Below, piece after piece: positions 18,386 through 26,136 of a stretch of DNA of 64,000 nt. Location: the NCBI RefSeq assembly GCF_014649875.1, contig NZ_BMTW01000001.1, positions 806,001 to 870,000 on the forward strand. The letters run 5' to 3'. The notes under the pieces were generated by a model that worked only from the letters and a program-made list of their open reading frames with translations, was not told the DNA's origin and made no database searches. The stretch's first letter is position 1. Every line of letters starts with the position of its first letter. The position numbers and the translations under genes were made by a program. The stretch is from Streptomyces rubiginosohelvolus. Lineage in GTDB: Bacteria > Actinomycetota > Actinomycetes > Streptomycetales > Streptomycetaceae.

Positions 18386-19264
18386 TCAGGCGCGGACGAA
18401 ACGCAGCCGGGTCCCCGGCACCGCCTGCGCCGCCGCAGAGAGGGCCCGTTCGGGGACGACGCCGACGACCGGGTAACCGCCGGTCGTCGGATGGTCGTTG
18501 AGGAAGACGACGGGCCGGCCGTCCGGCGGCACCTGGATCGCGCCCAGCACCATGCCCTCGCTGGGCAGTTCCTCCGTACGGGACCGCTCCAGCGGCGGGC
18601 CCTCCATGCGCAGGCCGATGCGGTTGCTGTGCGGCGAGACCCGGTAGGCGGCGGTGAGGAGCGTACGGAACGCGGCCTCGGTGAACCAGTCGTGGCGGGG
18701 CCCGGGATGGACCGGGAGCACCAGTTCGGCGGGGGCGCCCGGCCAGGGGACGGGGCCGGCGTGCGGCGGTGGACCACCCGACGCCGGTTCACCCAGCGGG
18801 AGTTCGTCGCCCTCGCTCAGCGGGGCGGGCCCGAGCCCCGAGAGGAGGTCGGCCGAACGGCTGCCCAGCACCGGGTCCGGCACCAGCCCGCCCGCGAACG
18901 CCAGGTAGCTGCGGAGTCCGGTCCCGGCGGGGCCCGCGTCCAGCACCGCGCCCGCGGGCACCCGGACCGGCGCGCCCCACGCCACCGGCCGCCCGTCGAC
19001 CGTCACCCGGCATCCCGCACCGCCGACGACGGCCACGACGGGCCGGTCCGGGCGGACCGCGCACCCGGTGAGGGTGGTCTCCAGGACGGCGGCGTCGGGC
19101 GGGTTTCCCACCAGCCGGTTGGCCAGCCGGGCGGCGGGCGCGTCCAGTGCCCCGGCCCGCCCGACCCCGAGGTGCGCATGGCCGGGGCGGCCCGCGTCCT
19201 GCACGGTGGTGAGGGCTCCGGGGCGTACGACGTACAGGAGGTGGCGTCCCGCGACCGGAATCAT
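18386..19264 (-). CDS. pxpC: 5-oxoprolinase subunit C (biotin-dependent carboxylase-like)
   Basis: A 292-residue protein of the PxpC/KipA family. Signatures are VVRPGALTTVQDAGRPGHAHLGVGRAGALD at the N terminus, LETTLTGCAV, GLRSYLAFAGGL and the late RIGLRMEGPPLERSRTEELPSEGMVLGAIQVPPDGRPVVFLNDHPTTGGYP. PxpA, PxpB and PxpC together hydrolyse 5-oxoproline (pyroglutamate) to glutamate using ATP. ATG 19264 overlaps the pxpB stop by four bases, so the two are translationally coupled. Confidence 0.93.
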   Translation of the reverse strand: MIPVAGRHLLYVVRPGALTTVQDAGRPGHAHLGVGRAGALDAPAARLANRLVGNPPDAAVLETTLTGCAVRPDRPVVAVVGGAGCRVTVDGRPVAWGAPVRVPAGAVLDAGPAGTGLRSYLAFAGGLVPDPVLGSRSADLLSGLGPAPLSEGDELPLGEPASGGPPPHAGPVPWPGAPAELVLPVHPGPRHDWFTEAAFRTLLTAAYRVSPHSNRIGLRMEGPPLERSRTEELPSEGMVLGAIQVPPDGRPVVFLNDHPTTGGYPVVGVVPERALSAAAQAVPGTRLRFVRA

Positions 19265-20097
19265 GCGTCCGCCCGGCTGTCGGCCTGGAAGTCGCCCGCA
19301 CGGGGAGCGGGCAGCGCGGCCGCCTTCCCCGCGTCCACCGGTACGAATCTCACCGGTGTCCCCGGCACCAGCAGCGCCGCCGGTTCCCGGCCCGGATCCC
19401 ACAGGGCCCCCGGGTCCGGCATCCGCCCGACGATCTGCCAGCCGCCGGGCGAGGGGCGCGGGTACACCCCCGTGTAGGGCCCGGCGAGGGCCACCGCCCC
19501 GGCCGGGACCCGGGTGCGCGGGGTCGTGCGCCGGGGCACGTGCAGCCGCTCGGGCAGCCCGGTGAGATAGCCGAACCCGGGGGCGAACCCGCAAAAGGCC
19601 ACCCGGAACGCGGTACGGGAGTGCAGGGCGGCCACCTCGTCGGCCCCGACGCCCCAGAGCGCGGCGACCTCGCCCAGGTCCGGGCCGTCGTAGATCACGG
19701 GGACCTCCACCGGCTCCCGGTCCTCCCGGCGCAGCGGCTCCACCCGCCACGAGGCGAGCTCCCGGGCCAGCCGGTCCCGGGCGTCGGGCTCGCCCTCCGC
19801 GATCCCGTCGAGCAGGACCGTACGGGCGGCCGGGACGATGTCGCGTACGGCGGGGAGTTCGCCGCGCTCGCGACGCCTCAGCAGTTCGGCGCGGAAGGCC
19901 TCGGCGTGCTCGCCGTCGGCCAGCTCGACGAGCAGCGCGTGAGGGCCGGCGGGGAGGACGCGCGGCGTGCCGGGGGCTCGGGGGCCGCTGGGACGGCTGA
20001 GACCGCTGGGACCACCAGGGCCGGTGGGGCCGGCGGGGCCATCGCCCGTGGCGTCGGGGCCGGACACGCGGCCGCCCGTCCCACTCGCCCCGCTCAC
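19261..20097 (-). CDS. pxpB: 5-oxoprolinase subunit B (KipI family)
   Basis: A 278-residue KipI/PxpB-family protein. The conserved body starts near residue 45 with RVLPAGPHALLVELADG and includes VEVPVIYDGPDLGEVA, FCGFAPGFGYLTGLPERLHVPRR, and AGPYTGVYPRPSPGGWQIVGR. The first ~40 residues are an unusual Gly/Pro/Ser-rich stretch (GPTGPGGPSGLSRPSGP) absent from typical members; the true start may lie further in. ATG 20097 overlaps the pxpA stop by four bases, which favours this start. It is the second subunit of the ATP-dependent 5-oxoprolinase. Confidence 0.92.
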   Translation of the reverse strand: MSGASGTGGRVSGPDATGDGPAGPTGPGGPSGLSRPSGPRAPGTPRVLPAGPHALLVELADGEHAEAFRAELLRRRERGELPAVRDIVPAARTVLLDGIAEGEPDARDRLARELASWRVEPLRREDREPVEVPVIYDGPDLGEVAALWGVGADEVAALHSRTAFRVAFCGFAPGFGYLTGLPERLHVPRRTTPRTRVPAGAVALAGPYTGVYPRPSPGGWQIVGRMPDPGALWDPGREPAALLVPGTPVRFVPVDAGKAAALPAPRAGDFQADSRADA

Positions 20098-20846
20098 GCG
20101 AACGCCCGTACCGTGACGCCCGCTTCCTCCAGGGCGGTCCGCACCCGGCGGGCGAGCGCCGCCGCGCCCGGGGTGTCCCCGTGGACGCAGAGCGAGCGCG
20201 CCGAGACCGGTATCCGGCTGCCGTCCGCCCCGGTCACCGCCCGCTCGACGGCCATCCCGACGCTCCGGCGTACGACGTCGTCCGGGTCGTGCACCACCGC
20301 GCCCGGCTCGCCGCGCGGTACGAGGGTGCCCTGCGGGGTGTACGCGCGGTCGGCGAAGGCCTCCTCCACGGCGCGCAGTCCGGCCCCGGCCGCGTGGGCG
20401 AGCAGCCGGGATCCGGGCAGCCCGAGCACGGCCAGGCCGCCGCCCGCGAGCCGGACGCCCGCGACGACGGCGGCGGCCTGGTCGTCGTCCCAGACGGCCC
20501 GGTTGTAGAGGGCGCCGTGCGGTTTGACGTACGAGACGGTGGATCCGGCGGCCTCGGCGAAGACCCGCAACGCGCCTATCTGGTAGGCGATCTCGGCGGT
20601 CAGCTCGGCGGGCGGCACGTCCATCGACCGCCGCCCGAACCCGGCCAGGTCCCGGTAGGAGACCTGCGCCCCGATCCGTACGCCGCCGGCCGCCGCCGCG
20701 TCGCAGACCCGCCGCATCACGGAGGCGTCGCCCGCGTGGAAGCCGCAGGCCACGTTGGCGCTCGTGACACAGGCGAGGAGCGCGTCGTCGTCGGTCAGGG
20801 TCCAGGTGCCGAAGCCCTCGCCGAGGTCGGCGTTGAGATCCATCAT
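20094..20846 (-). CDS. pxpA: 5-oxoprolinase subunit A (LamB/YcsF family)
   Basis: A 250-residue LamB/YcsF-family protein. Family landmarks are MDLNADLGEGFG at the N terminus, TSANVACGFHAGD, IGAQVSYRDLAGFGRR, VKPHGALYN and the late CVHGDTPGA. It is the first gene of pxpABC and contributes the hydrolase-type subunit. ATG 20846 or 20843 are both acceptable starts; the longer frame to 20885 adds a non-family SPGRDPPYRAP stretch. The promoter is presumably in the ~115 bases shared with the divergent HD-domain gene. Confidence 0.93.
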   Translation of the reverse strand: MMDLNADLGEGFGTWTLTDDDALLACVTSANVACGFHAGDASVMRRVCDAAAAGGVRIGAQVSYRDLAGFGRRSMDVPPAELTAEIAYQIGALRVFAEAAGSTVSYVKPHGALYNRAVWDDDQAAAVVAGVRLAGGGLAVLGLPGSRLLAHAAGAGLRAVEEAFADRAYTPQGTLVPRGEPGAVVHDPDDVVRRSVGMAVERAVTGADGSRIPVSARSLCVHGDTPGAAALARRVRTALEEAGVTVRAFA

Positions 20847-20962
20847 CACGGGCGCACGGTAGGGCGGGTCCCGGCCGGGCGACAAGGGCCGGTCCGGTGG
20901 GCGGAACCCCTCGTACCCCCTCGCAACCCCTCCCCTGGACCTGTACGTCCTAGAGTCGCCCC

Positions 20963-21682
20963 ATGACGGACCACCACACCTCCCACCCGCCCCACGGCTC
21001 CGACAGCTCCGGTGCCGAGGCCGGTCTCCGGGACCGCTGGCACGACACGCTGGTGGCCGCGCGCGCCGGGGCGGAAGGGCCCGATCCGCTGCCGTACGCC
21101 GAGAACCTCCTCGCCCGCTGGGCCGAACCGCAGCGCCGGTACCACACGACCGCCCACCTGAGCACGGTCCTGGACCGGGTCGACACGCTGGCCGGCCACG
21201 CCGACGACGTCCACGCGGTGCGGCTCGCCGCCTGGTTCCACGACGCGGTGTACCGGCCCGACCGGAGCGAGAACGAGGAGCGCAGCGCCGCCCTCGCCGA
21301 GCGCGCGCTGCCCGAGGCGGGGGTGCCGGACGCGGTGACGGAGGAGGTCGCCCGGCTGGTCCGGCTCACCGTCACGCACGACCCGGCCGACGGCGACCGC
21401 AACGGCGAGGTGCTGTGCGACGCCGACCTGGCCATCCTGGCGGGCGGCCCGCAGGAGTACGGGGCGTACGCGGCCCAGGTCCGGGAGGAGTACGGCTTCG
21501 TGCCGGACGAGGCGTTCCGGGCGGGCCGGGCGGCGGTCCTGCGGCAACTCCTCGATCTGCCGAGGCTGTTCCGTACGCCGTACGGCGCGGCGGAGTGGGA
21601 GGCGCGGGCCCGGCACAACCTGGCGACGGAGCTGGAGCTGCTGACCTCGTCCGGCCCCGAGATCGGCACAGGCACCGGCTGA
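20963..21682 (+). CDS. HD-domain metal-dependent phosphohydrolase-like protein
   Basis: A 239-residue protein of the predicted metal-dependent HD phosphohydrolase group. YHTTAHLSTVLDRVD supplies the first His, AAWFHDAVYRPDRSENEERSA the HD dyad, and LCDADLAIL a later metal-binding Asp. The first ~22 residues are low complexity. Substrate unknown; relatives are annotated only as HD proteins. A possible -10, TAGAGT (20951-20956), lies so close to the ATG at 20963 that the transcript would have almost no leader. It is divergent from pxpA. Confidence 0.85.
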   Translation: MTDHHTSHPPHGSDSSGAEAGLRDRWHDTLVAARAGAEGPDPLPYAENLLARWAEPQRRYHTTAHLSTVLDRVDTLAGHADDVHAVRLAAWFHDAVYRPDRSENEERSAALAERALPEAGVPDAVTEEVARLVRLTVTHDPADGDRNGEVLCDADLAILAGGPQEYGAYAAQVREEYGFVPDEAFRAGRAAVLRQLLDLPRLFRTPYGAAEWEARARHNLATELELLTSSGPEIGTGTG

Positions 21683-21857
21683 CCACGCGTCCCGCCCCCG
21701 TGAATGTTCCGGTTCGTTCACGGTGTCGTCCCGGTCACGCCCTCGCCCGACCGGTGAAGCCCGTCGGACGCTAACGTCTCGCATCGCAGATGCACACACT
21801 CTGCAAAGGCAGCCCGTTCAGCTTTCCACTCAGACAACTCCACGGGGGTAAGGCGAA

Positions 21858-23102
21858 ATGTCCAAGGGACTCGGCACGACGGCCGGTAGAACTTCCCGGC
21901 GGCGACTGCTGCGGCTGGCCGGGGGCGGTCTCACGATGGCGGTGCTCGGAGCCGGCCTGACCGGCTGTGAGGACGAGCTCGCGACCGGCGGCGAGGGCAG
22001 CACCCCGCCGCCGCGCAGCGAGTCTCCCGGAGACGGCAAGGGCGACCGGGGAGGCAAGGACGGCGGGGCCCCCGCGCCGCTGTGGACGAAGTCGGTCCCG
22101 GCGCAGACGTACGGGGACAACGACGAGCTGGTGACCGTGGACGGTGTGGTCATCGCGAGCGGCGATCCGCTGGCCGCGCTCGACGGCGCGACCGGGAAGG
22201 AGCGGTGGTCGCTGCCCGGCGGCGCGGTGCCCGGTGCGCCGCTGCTGCTCGGCAACGGCACCCTGTACCTGGCCAGCGGTCAGTACGACGGCAACGTCAT
22301 CGGTTACGTACCGGGGTCCGGCAAGGAGACCTGGCGCAGCCACCTCGGCAAGGAGTACCGGCAGCCCAGGCCGATCGCGGTGGACGGCGATCAGGTCTAC
22401 GTCATCGCCGAGATCCTGGAGGCCGACGGCTCGTCCCGCACCAACGTGATCGCCGCGCTGAACAGCACCACGGGCAAGGTCGCCTGGAAGGAACAGCGCG
22501 ACCTCGGCACCCAGCAGAACGGCATCCACGCCGCCGTGCAGGGCCGCCATCTCGTCTACACCGACTTCAAGAACAACCTCACGGTCCGCGACACCGCCAC
22601 CGGCAGGCAGGTGTGGACGCAGAAGACGACGAAGACGAGTTACGGGCCGTTCGTCGTCCACCAGGATCTGGTGATCGTCCCGCAGGGGCAGCGGCTCCAG
22701 GCCTTCGCGCTGTCCGACGGGGCCGAGAAGTGGTCCGTGGAGGCCGAGGAGTTCGCCCTGTTCCGGGAGCCGAGCCTCGTGGAGGGCGTGCTGTACATCG
22801 CGGACAGCGGTCGCACGGTGTGGGCCCTCCAGCCGGGGACGGGGAAGAAGGTCTGGCAGTCCACGGCCCTCAAGGACGCGAGCGCGCAGGTGCCCCGGCA
22901 GTTCGTCACGGCGGGCGGCACCCTCTACGCGGCCACCGACCTGGACCCGCAGGGCGGCGTCCACGCCTTCGACGCCAAGACGGGCGGGCTGCGCTGGACG
23001 TTCAACGACAAGTCCGGCGACCACCACGCCTGGCTGGTCGCCACCGACGGGAAGCGCGTCTACGCCCTGCACGGCAAGAAGCTCCACGCTCTGCCCGTGT
23101 GA
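21858..23102 (+). CDS. PQQ-propeller-like secreted lipoprotein (Tat type)
   Basis: A 414-residue exported protein. The signal has a twin arginine (SRRRLLRLAGGG) and a lipobox LTGC (Cys ~38), so it is probably Tat-exported and lipid-anchored. After a Gly/Ser/Pro linker, the body is a repeated-blade beta-propeller with recurring LDGATGKERWSLPGG, LNSTTGKVAWKEQ, RDTATGRQVWTQK and LQPGTGKKVWQS motifs, the PQQ-like/BamB-type repeat. No Asp/Glu set for PQQ catalysis can be confirmed, so a binding or scaffold role is as likely as an enzymatic one. The start ATG 21858 follows GGGGGTAAGGCGAA. Confidence 0.85.
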   Translation: MSKGLGTTAGRTSRRRLLRLAGGGLTMAVLGAGLTGCEDELATGGEGSTPPPRSESPGDGKGDRGGKDGGAPAPLWTKSVPAQTYGDNDELVTVDGVVIASGDPLAALDGATGKERWSLPGGAVPGAPLLLGNGTLYLASGQYDGNVIGYVPGSGKETWRSHLGKEYRQPRPIAVDGDQVYVIAEILEADGSSRTNVIAALNSTTGKVAWKEQRDLGTQQNGIHAAVQGRHLVYTDFKNNLTVRDTATGRQVWTQKTTKTSYGPFVVHQDLVIVPQGQRLQAFALSDGAEKWSVEAEEFALFREPSLVEGVLYIADSGRTVWALQPGTGKKVWQSTALKDASAQVPRQFVTAGGTLYAATDLDPQGGVHAFDAKTGGLRWTFNDKSGDHHAWLVATDGKRVYALHGKKLHALPV

Positions 23103-23192
23103 CAGGCGCCCTACATGACAGGGGTGTGAACAGGCGGGCCCTCCTCCCGGCGCCGGGGAATGCGGATGCGTTCTCCGGCGTTGGGACGAGTC

Positions 23193-24482
23193 ATGCCCGA
23201 CTCTCCTTCGCGCCGCGCACCCATGCCCCTGGCCGTATACATTCTCGGCCTCTCGGTCTTCGCACTCGGCACCAGCGAGTTCATGCTGTCGGGCCTGCTC
23301 CCGCCGATCGCCGACGACATGAACGTGTCGATCCCGCAGGCCGGCCTCCTCATATCCGCGTTCGCGATCGGCATGGTGGTCGGCGCCCCGCTGCTGGCCG
23401 TCGCCACGCTGCGGCTGCCGCGCCGCACCACGCTCATCGCGCTGATCTCGGTGTTCGGCCTGGGCCAGATCGCCGGTGCGCTGGCGCCGACGTACGAGGT
23501 CCTCTTCGCCTCCCGTGTCGTGAGCGCGCTGGCCTGTGCGGGCTTCTGGGCGGTCGGGGCGGCCGTGGCCATCGCGATGGTCCCGGTGAACCAGCGGGCG
23601 CGGGCGATGGCCGTGATGATCGGCGGCCTGTCCGTCGCCAACGTGCTGGGTGTGCCGCTGGGGGCCTTCCTCGGTGAGCACCTCGGCTGGCGGTCGGCGT
23701 TCTGGGCGGTGGGCGCGGCCTCGGCGGTGGCCCTGGTCGGCGTGGTCACGCGCATCCCGCACATCCCGCTGCCGGAGAAGAAGCCCGAGCTGAAGCGGGA
23801 GCTGACGATCTACCGGGACCGGCAGGTCTGGCTGGCCATCGTGATCACCGCGCTCGCGGCGGGCGGGGTGTTCTGCGCGTTCAGCTATCTGGCGCCGCTG
23901 CTGACGGACGTGGCCGGCCTCGACTCGGGCTGGGTGCCGTGGATCCTCGGCCTGTTCGGGGCGGGCGCGCTGATCGGCACGATGATCGGCGGCCGGGTCG
24001 CGGACGCGCACCTCTTCGGCGTGCTGCTGAGCGGGATCACGGCGTCCACGGTGTTCCTGGTGGCGCTGGCGCTGTTCGCCTCCAGCCAGGTGGCGGTGAT
24101 CGCGCTGGCGTTCCTGCTGGGCCTGTCCGCCTTCTTCACCGCCCCCGCCCTGAACGCCCGGATGTTCAACGTGGCCGGGGCCGCCCCGACACTGGCCGGA
24201 GCCACCACGACGGCCGCGTTCAACCTGGGCAACACGAGTGGCCCGTGGCTCGGCGGCACGGTGATCGACCTGGACTTCGGCTTCGCCTCCACGGCCTGGG
24301 CGGGCGCGGCGATGACGGCCCTGGCCCTGGCGGCGGTGGGTGTGGCGCTGCGCCTCCAGCGCGGCGGCGGCGCGGGCGGGACCGGCGGTTCGCGGTCGCG
24401 CTCGCGGCTCATCGCGAAGAGCGCGGCGGCTCGCGCCGGGCGCCCGGCGGGAGCCGATTCCGTCCCGTCGACGGGCGCGTGA
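23193..24482 (+). CDS. MFS exporter, chloramphenicol-resistance (Cmx/CmlR) type
   Basis: A 429-residue major-facilitator protein with about 12 membrane helices. The first helix region PLAVYILGLSVFALGTSEFMLSGLLPPIADDM strongly resembles actinobacterial chloramphenicol exporters of the Cmx/CmlR group. The antiporter motif C-like stretch is GVPLGAFLGEHLGWRSAFWAVG. A ~40-residue Gly/Arg-rich cytoplasmic tail ends the protein. ATG 23193 has GGGACGAG upstream; ATG 23160 and 23223 are alternatives. Actual drug specificity cannot be read from sequence. Confidence 0.85.
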   Translation: MPDSPSRRAPMPLAVYILGLSVFALGTSEFMLSGLLPPIADDMNVSIPQAGLLISAFAIGMVVGAPLLAVATLRLPRRTTLIALISVFGLGQIAGALAPTYEVLFASRVVSALACAGFWAVGAAVAIAMVPVNQRARAMAVMIGGLSVANVLGVPLGAFLGEHLGWRSAFWAVGAASAVALVGVVTRIPHIPLPEKKPELKRELTIYRDRQVWLAIVITALAAGGVFCAFSYLAPLLTDVAGLDSGWVPWILGLFGAGALIGTMIGGRVADAHLFGVLLSGITASTVFLVALALFASSQVAVIALAFLLGLSAFFTAPALNARMFNVAGAAPTLAGATTTAAFNLGNTSGPWLGGTVIDLDFGFASTAWAGAAMTALALAAVGVALRLQRGGGAGGTGGSRSRSRLIAKSAAARAGRPAGADSVPSTGA

Positions 24483-24565
24483 CTCCGTAGCCCCGGGCCC
24501 ACCCGACCACTTTCGGCCGCCGCCCGGCCGATAGCCGTCGGGTCGCCGAACAGCAGCCGAAAAAG

Positions 24566-24585
24566 TCACTACCGACCAGTAGTGA
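24566..24585. promoter_or_regulatory. Inverted repeat upstream of the acid phosphatase gene
   Basis: TCACTAC (24566-24572) and GTAGTGA (24579-24585) are perfect 7-base arms around a 6-base spacer, about 95 bases before the next start and 84 after the MFS stop. There is no U-tract; the size and symmetry fit a dimeric repressor operator, but a weak terminator is possible. Confidence 0.35.
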
Positions 24586-24680
24586 GACGGTCACCCGCCC
24601 TTCATTATTGAGCGCGAGCATGACAACCCGTCGTCCGATCGACGCACGGGCCATCGCAGGTTTCCCACCCAGGAGTCCTC

Positions 24681-25340
24681 ATGCATGCAGGCGCCACCGT
24701 CCAGCGCACCGCCGCGACGCTGACCGCGACGCTCGCCCTCGTCGCGATCCCCGTCGCCTCGGCCGGAGCGACGGAGATGACGGCCCCGGCCCGCCCCGCC
24801 CCCGTGACCGCCTCCGCGGCCCCGGCCGCCACCCTCGCCGCAGACGTCGACTACGCCGCCTGGCGGCGGGACGTCGCGGCGGTCGTCGCCGAGGCGCGCC
24901 CCTGGATCGAGGCCCGGACGGAGAGCGCCGGGAGCGAGAAGCAGGCGATCGTCCTGGACATCGACAACACCGCGCTGGAGACGCACTTCCACCCGTTCTG
25001 GAAGCTGCCCACCCCCGCCGTGGGCGACGTCCGCGAACTGGCCCGCTACGCGGATGCGCGCGGTGCGGCCGTCTTCTTCGTCACCGCCCGGCCGGGCATC
25101 ATCCACTCCCTCACGGACTGGAACCTGAAGCAGGCCGGCTACCCGGTCGACGGCCTCCGCGTCCGCAGCCTGCCCGACCTCTTCGAGGAGGTCAGCGCCT
25201 ACAAGACCGAGCAGCGGGCGGAGATCGAGGCGAAGGGCTACAAGATCATCGCCAATATCGGGAACAACACCACCGACCTCGTCGGCGGCCACGCCGAACG
25301 CGGCTTCAAGCTCCCGGACTACGACGGCGCGCTCTCCTAG
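24681..25340 (+). CDS. Secreted HAD-family acid phosphatase (class B-like)
   Basis: A 219-residue exported protein. The Sec signal peptide (TATLALVAIPVASAGATE) is cleaved near residue 32. The body has the acid phosphatase class B HAD pattern: motif I IVLDIDNTALETHFHP, then FFVTARPGIIHSLTDWNL (motif II) and a Lys in YKTEQRAEIEAKGY, followed by ANIGNNTTDLVGG (motif IV, where the usual DD is NN/TD). It should remove phosphate from organic phosphates outside the cell. The start ATG follows AGGAG by six bases. Confidence 0.88.
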   Translation: MHAGATVQRTAATLTATLALVAIPVASAGATEMTAPARPAPVTASAAPAATLAADVDYAAWRRDVAAVVAEARPWIEARTESAGSEKQAIVLDIDNTALETHFHPFWKLPTPAVGDVRELARYADARGAAVFFVTARPGIIHSLTDWNLKQAGYPVDGLRVRSLPDLFEEVSAYKTEQRAEIEAKGYKIIANIGNNTTDLVGGHAERGFKLPDYDGALS

Positions 25341-25349
25341 GGCCTCTCG

Positions 25350-25640
25350 TCAGGGGCCGGAGGGGCGCCCCGCAGGCGCGGGCCGCCCCTTCGGCCTCCG
25401 CAGCCCGGCGGCCGTGAGCCGCCGGACCAGCTCCTTCGAGCCGACCTCCCGGGCCCCGGCCCGCACCGCGTCCGCGTAGTGCGCCTCCGGTACGTCGTAG
25501 TGGTCGCGCTCGAAGGCGCGCGGCGGGCAGCCGATCGCGGCGGCGAAGGCGTGCAGCTCCTCGAACGAGACGTCGCTCACCAGGTGCGACCAGAGGCGGC
25601 CGTGTCCGGGCCAGGTGGGCGGGTCGATGTAGAGCGTCAC
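25350..25640 (-). CDS. DUF4031 small protein
   Basis: A 96-residue protein with DUF4031 landmarks: TLYIDPPTWPGHGRLWSHLVSDVSFEELHAFAA, then DHYDVPEAHYADAVRAGAREVGSKELVRRL. The His/Asp-rich pattern suggests a metal or nucleotide site, but no activity is known. GTG 25640 overlaps the stop of the upstream gene by four bases, so the two genes form a coupled pair. Confidence 0.85.
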   Translation of the reverse strand: MTLYIDPPTWPGHGRLWSHLVSDVSFEELHAFAAAIGCPPRAFERDHYDVPEAHYADAVRAGAREVGSKELVRRLTAAGLRRPKGRPAPAGRPSGP

Positions 25641-26008
25641 CGCCGCAGCACCTCGCCGAGCGCCCCGACCGGCGCCACCGCCACGGCCGCCTTGGTGCAG
25701 ACCCAGTGCGGGTCGGGCCCGAGCTCCGGCTCGACGTCCAGGGCGTGCGGCTCCTCCTCCGGCGAGCACGCGGGGCACAGCGGCCACCGCCCGTACCGCT
25801 CCAGCAGCGCGTCCTGGACGTCCTGGGCGACCAGCCCCGCGACGAACTCCGCGCCCTCGGGCCACTGCTCCACCCACCACCGGCGGTGCGTCACCGCGTC
25901 CTCGACCAGCGAGACGATGTCCGCCTCGGCGACGTCGGCCGCCGCCAGGTCGGCCATGACGAGGGCGCGGGCGGTGTGCAGGGACTGCTCCAGGGCGTTC
26001 AACTCCAT
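25637..26008 (-). CDS. Hypothetical protein with single CxxC pair
   Basis: A 123-residue acidic, helical protein (LEQSLHTARALVMADLAAADVAEADIVSLVEDA). It contains PLCPACSPEEE, one CxxC that could bind zinc only with other ligands or a partner, and a further CTK near the end. There is no known domain. It is translationally coupled to the DUF4031 gene, so the two products may work together. Confidence 0.75.
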   Translation of the reverse strand: MELNALEQSLHTARALVMADLAAADVAEADIVSLVEDAVTHRRWWVEQWPEGAEFVAGLVAQDVQDALLERYGRWPLCPACSPEEEPHALDVEPELGPDPHWVCTKAAVAVAPVGALGEVLRR

Positions 26009-26118
26009 GCCCCCATTGTGCGCCCGCGCGCAGACGGCTCATCCGAAGATCGCGCCGCAACCCCCGCCGAGGATCCCGCCAGAGGTAGGGATCAAAGGGG
26101 GTTGACGGACCCGGAGGT

Positions 26119-26133
26119 TGAAAATATCTTTCA
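26119..26133. promoter_or_regulatory. RpiR-like operator 1
   Basis: TGAAAATATCTTTCA, with perfect TGAAA/TTTCA arms, sits four bases before the GTG of the RpiR-family regulator gene. It is conspicuously AT-rich for this genome. Its position fits autoregulation of the MurNAc locus. Confidence 0.55.
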
Positions 26134-26136
26134 GAT

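Noticed and set aside
21700..21721. Inverted repeat GTGAATG / CGTTCAC after the HD-domain gene
   Set aside because: One mismatch in 7-base arms with no position relative to a promoter; too weak to list as a site.
23115..23129. Mini-ORF MTGV as a leader peptide for attenuation of the chloramphenicol-type exporter
   Set aside because: Only four codons, no ribosome-binding site, and no clear pair of alternative hairpins. Short ORFs of this size are common by chance.
23097..23136. Repeat of GTGTGACAGGCG at the propeller-lipoprotein stop (GTGTGAACAGGCG 27 bases later)
   Set aside because: Similar in kind to the stop-spanning duplications but only 12-13 bases with an indel; could be chance.
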